Shown here in pieces: positions 51,321-58,761 of a DNA stretch of 64,000 bases (positions are counted from its first letter, which is position 1; every line of letters starts with the position of its first letter). The DNA is taken from contig JAEUOZ010000005.1 in NCBI GenBank assembly GCA_016790225.1, positions 37,661 to 101,660 on the forward strand, given 5' to 3'. This stretch comes from Rubrivivax sp. (GTDB lineage Bacteria > Pseudomonadota > Gammaproteobacteria > Burkholderiales > Burkholderiaceae). Under the pieces are notes generated by a model, which saw only the letters and a program-made list of their open reading frames with translations, made no database searches and had not been told where the DNA came from. The position numbers and the translations under genes were made by a program.

Positions 51321-52386
51321 GTCCTTGACGGCCGCGCTGCTGGCGCTGTCCGCCGCAGCCGCGTTCGCGCAGGCCAGCCAGCCCAGCGTCATCACCGGGC
51401 TGGGTCGCCCGGCCACGCCCAAGGAAATCGCCGCCTGGGACATCGATGTCCGCCCGGACTTCAAGGGCCTGCCCAAGGGCAGCGGCTCGGTGGCCAAGGG
51501 CATGGACGTCTGGGAGAGCAAGTGCGCCTCCTGCCACGGCGTCTTCGGCGAGAGCAACGAGACCTTCTCGCCACTGGTGGGCGGCACCACCAAGGACGAC
51601 ATCAGGACGGGGCGTGTCGCGCGGCTGCTGGACGAGAGCTTCCCCGGCCGCACCACGATGATGAAGGTCTCCACGGTGTCAACGCTGTGGGACTACATCA
51701 ACCGCGCGATGCCCTGGAACAACCCCAAGACCCTGACGACGGAAGAGGTCTATGCGGTCACGGCCTACCTGCTGAACATGGGCGGCGTGCTGCCGGACAA
51801 CTTCACCCTGTCCGACCGCAACATCGCCGAGGTGCAGAAGCTGCTGCCCAACCGCAACGGCAAGACCACCGACCACGGCATGTGGCCGGGCCGCACCATG
51901 GGCAATGGCGGCAAGCCGGACGTGCGCGCCGTGGCCTGCATGAAGGATTGCGTCACCGAGCCGCGCGTGCGCTCCTTCCTGCCCGACCATGCGCGCAACG
52001 CCCACGGCAACCTGGCCGAGCAGAACCGCATGATCGGCGCCCAGCTTGGCGCGGACACCACCAAGCCCCCCGGGGCACCGTTCACGGCGCCGGCCGCTCC
52101 CGCCGCAGGCTCACAAGGCGCCGGTGCGGCGGCCGCGCCGGCGGACCTCTTCAAGAAGTATTCTTGCAATGCCTGCCATGGCGTCGAGAACAAGCTGGTA
52201 GGCCCCGGTCTGCGCGAAATCGCGAAAAAATATGCCGGCCGCAGCGATGCTGTCGACTACCTGGGCGGCAAGATCGTTTCCGGAGGTACCGGGGTGTGGG
52301 GCGCCATCCCGATGCCGGCACAGACCCTGCCGCCCGCAGATGCCAAGGCGCTGGCGCGCTGGATCGCCGAAGGCGCCAAGCCCTGA
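51304..52386 (+). CDS. soxD: SoxD, diheme cytochrome c subunit of sulfane dehydrogenase
   Basis: 360 residues: signal peptide (ending AAFAQA), first heme site C74-x2-C77-H78 (CASCHG) and second heme site C288-x2-C291-H292 (CNACHG) after an Ala/Pro-rich linker. The second half is a small class I cytochrome c. It takes electrons from SoxC. The diheme form is the type found in Paracoccus and Rhodobacter-like Sox systems. Starts inside the end of soxC. Confidence 0.95.
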   Translation: MSSFRKSLTAALLALSAAAAFAQASQPSVITGLGRPATPKEIAAWDIDVRPDFKGLPKGSGSVAKGMDVWESKCASCHGVFGESNETFSPLVGGTTKDDIRTGRVARLLDESFPGRTTMMKVSTVSTLWDYINRAMPWNNPKTLTTEEVYAVTAYLLNMGGVLPDNFTLSDRNIAEVQKLLPNRNGKTTDHGMWPGRTMGNGGKPDVRAVACMKDCVTEPRVRSFLPDHARNAHGNLAEQNRMIGAQLGADTTKPPGAPFTAPAAPAAGSQGAGAAAAPADLFKKYSCNACHGVENKLVGPGLREIAKKYAGRSDAVDYLGGKIVSGGTGVWGAIPMPAQTLPPADAKALARWIAEGAKP

Positions 52387-52424
52387 TGTCGCCGTTGTTT
52401 CACCTGTCACTTAGGAGAGAAGAG

Positions 52425-52883
52425 ATGCAAACCCGACGCGAGATGCTCTCGACCAGCGCCACGCTGGCGGCACTCATGGCCTCGGTGGGCTTGCTGCCCA
52501 CACAGGCCCAGGCAGCCTGGAGCAAGGAGGCCTTCGACGCCAAGACCCTGGCTGAGGCCGTCAAGGGCCTGGGCGGCGGTGCGCCCGTGCTCAGCAAGGA
52601 TGTCACCATCACCGGCCCGGACATCGCCGAAAACGGCGCCGTCGTGCCCGTGGGCGCTTCCACCAGCCTGCCTGGCGTCAAGCGCCTGGCCCTGATGGTG
52701 GAGAAGAACCCCAACGCCCTGGCCGCGGTGTTCGACGTCTCCGACGCCGTGGACGCCAACATCTCCACCCGCGTGAAGATGGGCCAGTCGTCCAACGTCT
52801 TCGCCGTGGCCATCATGAACGATGGCAAGGTGTTGTACGCCCAGAAGGAAATCAAGGTCACGCTCGGCGGTTGCGGCGGCTGA
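52425..52883 (+). CDS. soxY: SoxY, sulfur-carrier subunit
   Basis: 152 residues with a Tat-like leader (QTRREMLSTSATLAAL), the SoxY beta-sandwich and the C-terminal GGCGG swinging arm with Cys150, to which thiosulfate is covalently attached. The AGGAGAG ribosome site is 5-6 bases before the ATG at 52425. It is exported together with SoxZ. Confidence 0.97.
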   Translation: MQTRREMLSTSATLAALMASVGLLPTQAQAAWSKEAFDAKTLAEAVKGLGGGAPVLSKDVTITGPDIAENGAVVPVGASTSLPGVKRLALMVEKNPNALAAVFDVSDAVDANISTRVKMGQSSNVFAVAIMNDGKVLYAQKEIKVTLGGCGG

Positions 52884-52934
52884 AACCCGCCGGACGCTCG
52901 CAGGACCCAACCCCTCAGTTCACAGGAGAAACCC

Positions 52935-53246
52935 ATGGCAGATCCGATGCGCATCCGCGCTCAAGTCGCCGGTGACAAGGCCACCGTGCGCGTGCTCATG
53001 AGCCACGAAATGGAAACCGGCCAGCGCAAGGACAGCGCGGGCAAGACCATCCCCGCCTGGTTCATCCAGGAAGTCACCGCCCAGCACAACGGCAAGGAAG
53101 TGCTGTCGGCGCAGTGGGGCCCCTCGGTCAGCAAGAACCCCTTCCTGCAGTTCAGCGTCAAGGGCGCCAAGGCAGGCGACAAGATCACCGTCAACTGGAT
53201 CGACAACAAGGGCGACAAGCGTACCGACGAGGCCACCGTCAGCTGA
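52935..53246 (+). CDS. soxZ: SoxZ, partner of the SoxY sulfur carrier
   Basis: 103 residues, no signal peptide (co-exported with SoxY in the family). Ig-like fold with MRIRAQVAGDKATVRVLMSHEMETG and AQWGPSVSKNPFLQFSVKG typical of SoxZ. An AGGAGAAA ribosome site precedes the ATG. Followed by a 127-base gap holding two hairpins before soxA. Confidence 0.97.
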   Translation: MADPMRIRAQVAGDKATVRVLMSHEMETGQRKDSAGKTIPAWFIQEVTAQHNGKEVLSAQWGPSVSKNPFLQFSVKGAKAGDKITVNWIDNKGDKRTDEATVS

Positions 53247-53257
53247 TGCGCGCCCCA

Positions 53258-53314
53258 GGGTCGATGCGGACTCGTCGACCCTATCCGGACCTGCGAGACT
53301 TGGTTTCTCGCAGG
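53258..53314 (+). promoter_or_regulatory. Two consecutive hairpins between soxZ and soxA
   Basis: First: GGGTCGA (53258-53264) with TCGACCC (53275-53281), 10-base loop. Second: CCTGCGAGA (53290-53298) with TCTCGCAGG (53306-53314), 7-base loop, 9-bp perfect stem. No T-tract follows either. They are the only structured gap inside the soxCDYZA run and could stabilize the upstream soxYZ message or attenuate soxAX. Confidence 0.5.
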
Positions 53315-53373
53315 CCGGTTGTGAACCCCCTGCAAGAACAACAAGAGCCCCAACCTTCAACCTGAGGAGACAG

Positions 53374-54174
53374 GTGTTGAAGAATACGCTGATCGCGGCC
53401 GGCTTGATGCTGGCAGTTTCTCTGGGCGCGCAAGCCCAGAGGTCGTCGGCCGACGGCATTGCCGAATACCGCAAGATGCTCGAAGACGGCAACCCGGCCG
53501 ATCTCTTCGAAGCGCGCGGCGAAGGCCTGTGGAAGCAGAAGCGCGGCCCGAAGAACGCTACGCTCGAAGCCTGCGACCTGGGGCTGGGACCCGGCGTCGT
53601 CAAGGGCGCCTTTGTCACGCTGCCACGCTACTTCGCGGATACACAGCGTGTGCAGGATCTGGAGTCGCGGCTGGTCAGCTGCATGGAGACCTTGCAGGGC
53701 TTCAATGCCGCCGAGATTGCGCGCACGCCCTTTGGCCGCGGCGAGCAGAACAACGTCACCGCTCTGGCCACCTGGGTGGCCGCGATGTCCAAGGGCATGA
53801 AGTTCAGCCTGCCTCAAGGCCATGCGGAAGAGCGCCGCTTCTATGAGCTGGGCAAGCGCATCTTCTTCTTCCGCGGCGGCACGCACGACTTTTCCTGCGC
53901 CGCCTGCCACGCCGAGGACGGCAAGCGCATCCGCCTGCAGGATCTGCCCAACCTCACCAAGAACCCGGGCGATGGCGTGGGCTTCGCGGCCTGGCCGGCC
54001 TACCGGGTGTCCAACGGGCAGATGTGGGGCATGCAGCTGCGCCTGAACGACTGCTATCGCCAGCAGCGCTTCCCGTACCCCGGCTTCGCCTCCGACGCGA
54101 CCATCGCGCTGGGCGTCTACATGGGCGTCAATGCCAAGGGGGCCGAGTCCATCGCCCCGTCCATCAAGCGCTGA
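53374..54174 (+). CDS. soxA: SoxA, heme-bearing subunit of L-cysteine S-thiosulfotransferase
   Basis: 266 residues starting with GTG at 53374 (GAGGAGA 7-10 bases upstream). Signal peptide (LAVSLGAQAQ). One heme site only, C175-x2-C178-H179 (CAACHA); the N-terminal half, which binds a second heme in some SoxA proteins, has just Cys67 and Cys103, a likely disulfide. The active cysteine that acts as persulfide ligand is C227 (LNDCYRQQ). With SoxX it attaches thiosulfate to SoxY. This is the single-heme SoxA class. Confidence 0.95.
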   Translation: MLKNTLIAAGLMLAVSLGAQAQRSSADGIAEYRKMLEDGNPADLFEARGEGLWKQKRGPKNATLEACDLGLGPGVVKGAFVTLPRYFADTQRVQDLESRLVSCMETLQGFNAAEIARTPFGRGEQNNVTALATWVAAMSKGMKFSLPQGHAEERRFYELGKRIFFFRGGTHDFSCAACHAEDGKRIRLQDLPNLTKNPGDGVGFAAWPAYRVSNGQMWGMQLRLNDCYRQQRFPYPGFASDATIALGVYMGVNAKGAESIAPSIKR

Positions 54175-54191
54175 TGCAGGAGCGAATGCCC

Positions 54192-54860
54192 ATGAACCCC
54201 GCCATCAAGACCCTCGCGCAGCGCGCCGCCGTGGCCGCTGCCGCCGGCGCGGCCGCGCTGCTGCTGGCCGCCTGCGCCACCGGGCCGAGCCCGGCCGAGC
54301 TGGACGCCCAGGCCGCCGCCATCATGAAGAACTCGTTCCGCGACCAAGGCATTGCCAAGGTGGACCGCATTGCGCAAGACCTCGGGCAATCGGCCTGCTC
54401 GTCGGACAAGCCCCCGTCCGACGCCGTGGCCAAGCGCATCGAGGCCGAAGCGCTCGCCTCCATCAAGCCGCCTTCGAACGGCGTCTTCCTGGGCGACTGG
54501 AAACAAGGTGAACGCATCGCCCAGAGCGGGCGCGGCATGACCTGGACGGATACCAGCGTGGCCCCCAAGGACAACGGCGGCAACTGCTACAACTGCCACC
54601 AGATCGACAAGGCCGAGATCTCCTACGGCACCATCGGCCCGAGCCTGTGGAACTACGGCAAGATCCGCGGCGTCAGGAACCCGGCGGACCCGGCCGCCAA
54701 GCCCATCGTCGACTACACCTGGGGCAAGCTGTGGAACAGCAAGGCCTACTCGGCCTGCTCGAACATGCCGCGCTTCGGCCACATGAAGCTGCTCGACGAA
54801 GAGCAGATCCGCCACATCATGGCGCTGTTGCTCGATCCGGCCTCGCCGGTGAACCAGTAA
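54192..54860 (+). CDS. soxX: SoxX, monoheme cytochrome c of the SoxAX complex, possible lipoprotein
   Basis: 222 residues from the ATG at 54192, chosen because AGGAG lies 9 bases upstream; ATGs at 54174 and 54186 are in frame. Heme site C132-x2-C135-H136 (CYNCHQ) with a likely Met ligand M192 (NMPRFGH). It is longer than minimal SoxX, with about 70 extra residues before the cytochrome fold. The leader ends LLLAACATG, a good lipobox with Cys28, so the protein may be lipid-anchored instead of soluble. It accepts electrons from the SoxA reaction. Confidence 0.92.
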   Translation: MNPAIKTLAQRAAVAAAAGAAALLLAACATGPSPAELDAQAAAIMKNSFRDQGIAKVDRIAQDLGQSACSSDKPPSDAVAKRIEAEALASIKPPSNGVFLGDWKQGERIAQSGRGMTWTDTSVAPKDNGGNCYNCHQIDKAEISYGTIGPSLWNYGKIRGVRNPADPAAKPIVDYTWGKLWNSKAYSACSNMPRFGHMKLLDEEQIRHIMALLLDPASPVNQ

Positions 54861-54874
54861 GGTCCGATCCCTGC

Positions 54875-54900
54875 AGCCCGGCCCGTGCCGGGCTTCTTTT
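54875..54900 (+). terminator. Intrinsic terminator-like hairpin between soxX and soxB
   Basis: GCCCGGC (54876-54882) and GCCGGGC (54887-54893), 4-base loop, followed by TTCTTTT (54894-54900). It starts 15 bases after the soxX stop. It would end or reduce transcription before soxB, which is otherwise the last gene of the same run. Confidence 0.75.
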
Positions 54901-54910
54901 GACTTCAAAC

Positions 54911-54926
54911 ATAAGCCGATACTTAT
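54911..54926 (+). promoter_or_regulatory. Inverted repeat abutting the soxB start
   Basis: ATAAG (54911-54915) and CTTAT (54922-54926) around a 6-base centre, ending one base before the soxB ATG. A TTGACT word lies just upstream (54899-54904). The site shares ATACTT and CTTAT words with the palindrome upstream of soxC, so the same regulator may bind both. There is no Shine-Dalgarno sequence in this gap. Confidence 0.45.
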
Positions 54927-54927
54927 C

Positions 54928-56682
54928 ATGAGCCTGAGCAAGCGCGAATTCCTGCAGGTGCTGTCCGCCGCAGCGGTAGCCGGCATGAGCCTGTCCCGCT
55001 ACGCCGATGCCGATGCGGCCACGGCCGAGGCGGGTCTGTATGACCTGCCTCCGCTGGGCACGGGCGCCGGCCACGTGAGCTTTCTGCACATGACCGACTG
55101 CCACGCGCAGCTCAAGCCCATCCACTTCCGCGAACCCAGCGTCAACCTGGGCCTGGGCAGCATGCAGGGCCAGTTGCCTCATCTGGTCGGCGAGCAGCTG
55201 CTCAAGAGAGCCGGCATCAAGGCGGGCACGCCGCTCGCGGCGGCCTACACCTTTCTCGACTTCGAGCGCGCCGCGCGCCGCTACGGCAAGGTGGGCGGCT
55301 TTGCGCACCTGGCCACGCTGGTCAAGCGCCTGAAGGCCAGCCGCCCGGGCGCCTTGCTGCTGGACGGCGGCGACACCTGGCAAGGCAGCGCGACCAGCCT
55401 GTGGACCAACGCGCAGGACATGGTGGACGCCTGCAAGGCGCTGACCGTGGACGTGATGACAGGCCACTGGGAATTCACCTACGGCATGAAGCGCGTCAAG
55501 GAGATCGTCGAGAAGGACTTTGCCCAGGGCCCGCACCGCGTGGACTTCGTCGCCCAGAACATCAAGACCGCGGATTTCGGTGATCCGGTGTTCAAGCCCT
55601 ACGTGATCCGCGAGATGAACGGCGTGTCCGTCGCCATCGTCGGCCAGGCCTTCCCGTATACCCCGATCGCCAACCCGCGCTACCTGGTGGCGGACTGGGA
55701 ATTCGGCATCCAGGATGAGAACCTGCAGAAGGTGGTGGACGAGGCGCGCGGCAAGGGCGCGCAGGTGGTGGTGGTGCTCAGCCACAACGGCATGGATGTC
55801 GACCTGAAGATGGCCAGCCGCGTGCGCGGCATCGACGCGATCTTCGGCGGCCACACGCACGACGGCGTGCCGCTGGCCGTGCCGGTCAGCAACCCGGGCG
55901 GACGCACGCTGGTGACCAATGCGGGCAGCAACGGCAAGTTCCTGGGCGTGATGGACTTCGTGGTCAAGGATGGCAAGGTCGCCGAGGCGCGCTACCGCCT
56001 GCTGCCCGTCTTCGCCAACATGCTGCGCGCGGATCCGGAGATGGACGCGCTGATCACGAAGCTGCGCGCCCCGCACGAGAGCAAGCTCGCGCAGAAGCTG
56101 GCCGTCACCGACGGGCTGCTGTACCGGCGCGGCAATTTCAACGGCAGCTGGGATCAGCTGCTGTGCGATGCGCTGATGGAGGTGCAGGGTGCGCAGATCG
56201 CCTTCAGCCCCGGCTTCCGCTGGGGCACGAGCCTGCTGCCCGGTGACGTGATCACGCGGGAACTGATGATGGACCAGGTGGCCATCACCTACCCCTACGC
56301 CACCGTCACCGACATGCCGGGCGAGATGATCAAGACGGTCCTGGAAGACGTGGCCGACAACCTCTTCAACCCCGACCCGTACTACCAGCAGGGCGGCGAC
56401 ATGGTGCGCGTCGGCGGCCTGCAGTACACGATGACACCCGGCGAGAAGATGGGCTCGCGCATCAGCGACATGCGCCTGGGCGGGCGCCCCATCGAGGCCG
56501 GCAAGACCTACAAGGTCGCCGGCTGGGCCCCGGTGGCCGAAGAGGCCGCCAGGGCCGGCAACAAGCCCGTGTGGGACATCGTGGAGACCTGGCTGGGCTC
56601 GCGCCCCAACGGCCGCGTCAGTGCCCGCCGCATCAACACGCCGCGGCTGGTGGGCGTGCAGGGCAATCCCGGCATCGCCTGA
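54928..56682 (+). CDS. soxB: SoxB, dimanganese sulfate thioesterase
   Basis: 584 residues with a leader resembling a Tat signal (SKREFLQVLSAAAVAGMSL, one arginine). Metallophosphoesterase-type metal motifs: D57-C58-H59 (MTDCHAQ), GGDTWQG with D149, GHWEF with H180, VVVLSHNGMDVD and FGGHTHDG. It hydrolyses the thiosulfate adduct on SoxYZ, releasing sulfate. The ATG at 54928 lacks a ribosome-binding site; no other start fits the family's N-terminus. A terminator-like hairpin separates it from soxX. Confidence 0.96.
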   Translation: MSLSKREFLQVLSAAAVAGMSLSRYADADAATAEAGLYDLPPLGTGAGHVSFLHMTDCHAQLKPIHFREPSVNLGLGSMQGQLPHLVGEQLLKRAGIKAGTPLAAAYTFLDFERAARRYGKVGGFAHLATLVKRLKASRPGALLLDGGDTWQGSATSLWTNAQDMVDACKALTVDVMTGHWEFTYGMKRVKEIVEKDFAQGPHRVDFVAQNIKTADFGDPVFKPYVIREMNGVSVAIVGQAFPYTPIANPRYLVADWEFGIQDENLQKVVDEARGKGAQVVVVLSHNGMDVDLKMASRVRGIDAIFGGHTHDGVPLAVPVSNPGGRTLVTNAGSNGKFLGVMDFVVKDGKVAEARYRLLPVFANMLRADPEMDALITKLRAPHESKLAQKLAVTDGLLYRRGNFNGSWDQLLCDALMEVQGAQIAFSPGFRWGTSLLPGDVITRELMMDQVAITYPYATVTDMPGEMIKTVLEDVADNLFNPDPYYQQGGDMVRVGGLQYTMTPGEKMGSRISDMRLGGRPIEAGKTYKVAGWAPVAEEAARAGNKPVWDIVETWLGSRPNGRVSARRINTPRLVGVQGNPGIA

Positions 56683-56704
56683 GCCCGAATCTGAGCCTGC
56701 CCGC

Positions 56705-56721
56705 GCGCCGCCCGTCGGCGC
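56705..56721. terminator. Short hairpin between soxB and the convergent Rieske gene
   Basis: GCGCCG (56705-56710) and CGGCGC (56716-56721) with a 5-base loop, in the 43-base gap between two convergent genes. No T-tract on either strand, so only a weak terminator candidate. Confidence 0.3.
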
Positions 56722-56725
56722 CAGC

Positions 56726-57352
56726 TCACCACTGCGCCAGCAGCCGCCCCTTGACGACCTTGCTAGGCCAGGTCTTCAGCGGCGCGTCGCCCTTGGCCGT
56801 GCAGGCGCCGCTGCGGATGTCGAACTGCCAGCCGTGCTTGGGGCAGGTGAGCGTCTGGCCCTCCAGCGCCAGGTGCGGGATGTTGGTGGTCTGGTGCGGG
56901 CAGCGGCTGTCGTAGACGCGGAAGGCCTTGCCGGCGCGGTGCACGAAGACCTCGCGCCCGTCGCAGGCCACGCGCTGCGTCTGGCCATCGGCAAAGCCCT
57001 TGGTGCCCAGCAGATCGTGCCAGGTCGGCTGGGCGAGCATGAGCTCGGGCTTGAAGTCCGGCAGGTCCATCGCCAGGATGATGTCCACGGCCCAGACGAT
57101 CTTGTGCAGGCCCAGCGTCGGAAAGGCCATCAGCAGCGCATCCAGCACCTCCACCGGTGTGCAACCTTCGCGCAGGGCACGCCCCAGGTACTGGCGAAAG
57201 CCGCGCTCGGTCTGCGCATCGACCTTCGTGATCACCGAAATCAGGTTGCGCGTCTTCGGGTCGAGATGCTTGCCGCAGTTCTTCAGGAACGCGAAATAGT
57301 GGCCGACGGCATCGGGCCGTGCCTTGACAAGGTAGGTCAGCGCATCACTCAT
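56726..57352 (-). CDS. Fusion of a carboxymuconolactone decarboxylase-like domain and a Rieske [2Fe-2S] domain
   Basis: 208 residues. Residues 1-105 resemble the CMD/AhpD-like all-helical fold (ISVITKVDAQTERGFRQYL; GCTPVEVLDALLMAFPTLG) but without the CxxC redox pair of AhpD. Residues 115-208 are a Rieske ferredoxin-type domain with ligands C151, H153, C170 and H173 (CPHQ...CPKHGWQFD). No signal peptide, so presumably cytoplasmic. Its ATG overlaps the stop of the upstream universal stress gene, placing it at the end of a run that starts with soeABC. It may act as an electron carrier or sensor; the substrate is unknown. Confidence 0.85.
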   Translation of the reverse strand: MSDALTYLVKARPDAVGHYFAFLKNCGKHLDPKTRNLISVITKVDAQTERGFRQYLGRALREGCTPVEVLDALLMAFPTLGLHKIVWAVDIILAMDLPDFKPELMLAQPTWHDLLGTKGFADGQTQRVACDGREVFVHRAGKAFRVYDSRCPHQTTNIPHLALEGQTLTCPKHGWQFDIRSGACTAKGDAPLKTWPSKVVKGRLLAQW

Positions 57353-58221
57353 GGGGCACCTGTGGACGAAGACGGGTTGTCTGGTAGGGTCTCGTCGCTC
57401 CGCCGCAACTCGGGCACATGCACGAGCACCGGCAGATCCACGAGGCCGATCAGCTTCTGTGCGACGCCGCCGATCCAGGCCCGCGCCAGCTGCTGGCGCC
57501 CGTGTCGGGCGATCACGAGCAGGTCGGCCTGCAGGTCGGCCAGGGCCTGCGGCAGCTGCTCGTGCGGGCGGCCGGTGCGCGCTTGGCCGCGGGCATCGGC
57601 GCCCATGGCGCGCGCCTCATGGACGGCGGCGGCCACTGCAGCTTCGGCCAAAGGCCGACGCGTGGCGTCCAGCGCCACGCTGACCACGTGCAAGGGCAGG
57701 CCCGCGTCGCGCGCGCGGGCTGCGGCCAGCGCCAGCAGGCTGGGCAAGGGATTGAGCGGATCCACGGCCACCAGCAGACCTTGGCGCCACAGGCGCGCCT
57801 CGCGAGGGGCGATCAGCACATCGCAGGGCGCATGCGCAACAACCTTGCTGACCATCTCGCCGACCAGCAGATTGGCCAGCAGGCCGCGCCGCCCGCGGCG
57901 GCGGATGAGCAGCAGCCGGCAGTGCGTGCGGCGGGCCTCGTCCACGATCTCTTCGTAGGCTTCGGGACCCCGGCGCACGCTCAGCTGCAGGGCCACGCCC
58001 GCCGCCTGCGCCGCCGCCTGCAGGGCGTCGGCCTTGACGCGCGCCTCGGCCTCGGCCCGCGCCGCCAGCTGGGGCGCGATGGCTTCGTATTCGGCGTTGC
58101 TGGTCAGCGGCAGGATCGCCAGCAGCGGCTCACCGGTCCGCGCGGCCAGCGCCAGCGCCACGCGCTGCGCACCCTGGTCGTGCTCGGTGCCTTCGGTGGC
58201 CAGCAGCAAGGGCCGCGTCAT
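57349..58221 (-). CDS. Tandem-domain universal stress protein (UspA family)
   Basis: 290 residues comprising two Usp folds (about 1-140 and 148-275). Each ends with a variant of the ATP-binding loop: RRGRRGLLANLLVGEMVSKVV in the first (not a perfect G-x2-G-x9-G match) and RHGRQQLARAWIGGVAQKLI in the second. ATP binding is therefore uncertain. The C-terminus is Ser/Pro-rich. The ATG at 58221 lies 93 bases after the small membrane gene, and its stop overlaps the CMD/Rieske start (ATGA). Confidence 0.86.
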   Translation of the reverse strand: MTRPLLLATEGTEHDQGAQRVALALAARTGEPLLAILPLTSNAEYEAIAPQLAARAEAEARVKADALQAAAQAAGVALQLSVRRGPEAYEEIVDEARRTHCRLLLIRRRGRRGLLANLLVGEMVSKVVAHAPCDVLIAPREARLWRQGLLVAVDPLNPLPSLLALAAARARDAGLPLHVVSVALDATRRPLAEAAVAAAVHEARAMGADARGQARTGRPHEQLPQALADLQADLLVIARHGRQQLARAWIGGVAQKLIGLVDLPVLVHVPELRRSDETLPDNPSSSTGAP

Positions 58222-58314
58222 GCGCCCAGCTCTTCGTCAGATCGAGCGCGGGCGCAAGGCGGGGCGGAAACACAGGCGGCGCAGGGGCCGGACGGGCTGG
58301 AGGTGCTCACGCGC

Positions 58315-58737
58315 TCAGTGTCGCCCAATCAGCCAACCCGTGGCGGCCAGCAGGATGACCAGCGACTCGGCTGCACACAGCAGCGCCAGCGCACGATCGC
58401 GCCGATCCCACAATCCCGGCACCAAGGCCAGCAGCGCGGGCACGGCGCAGCCCGCCAGCACCACGATGCCGAGCAAGGCGACCCCGTCACCTTCGCCCAG
58501 ATGACCGAGCCAGGACCAGCCGGCACCGCGCCCAGTCTGCTGCAGCAGCTGCTCCACCGGCAGAGACCACAGCTGCGCCAGCTGCTCGGGTGGCACGGCC
58601 GAAGGCAGCCAGCCCAGCACATAGGCTGCAAAGCTGAGGACCAGCACCAGCAGACCGAGCCGCGTGCCGGCTTCGATCCAGGCGGCAAAGCGCAGCTGCT
58701 CCGGCGGCTGCTGAGGCGGCGGATCTGGCGCGTTCAC
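58315..58737 (-). CDS. Small membrane protein of unknown function
   Basis: 140 residues with a Pro/Gln-rich N-terminus and three likely membrane helices (about 28-48 LGLLVLVLSFAAYVLGWLP, 86-108 VALLGIVVLAGCAVPALLALV, 116-136 ALALLCAAESLVILLAATG). The central loop (PPEQLAQLWSLPVEQLLQQTG) is periplasmic or cytoplasmic by charge balance. Not recognised as a named family. Located 24 bases after the TauE-type permease in the same direction, so probably part of the same transcript and perhaps an accessory to it. Confidence 0.72.
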   Translation of the reverse strand: MNAPDPPPQQPPEQLRFAAWIEAGTRLGLLVLVLSFAAYVLGWLPSAVPPEQLAQLWSLPVEQLLQQTGRGAGWSWLGHLGEGDGVALLGIVVLAGCAVPALLALVPGLWDRRDRALALLCAAESLVILLAATGWLIGRH

Positions 58738-58761
58738 GGGACTACCCTCCGCCCTGCGGGC

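Noticed and set aside
54899..54927. TTGACT ... CTTATC as a soxB promoter
   Set aside because: With normal spacing the transcript would start after the soxB ATG, so it cannot serve this start codon; only the inverted repeat is reported.
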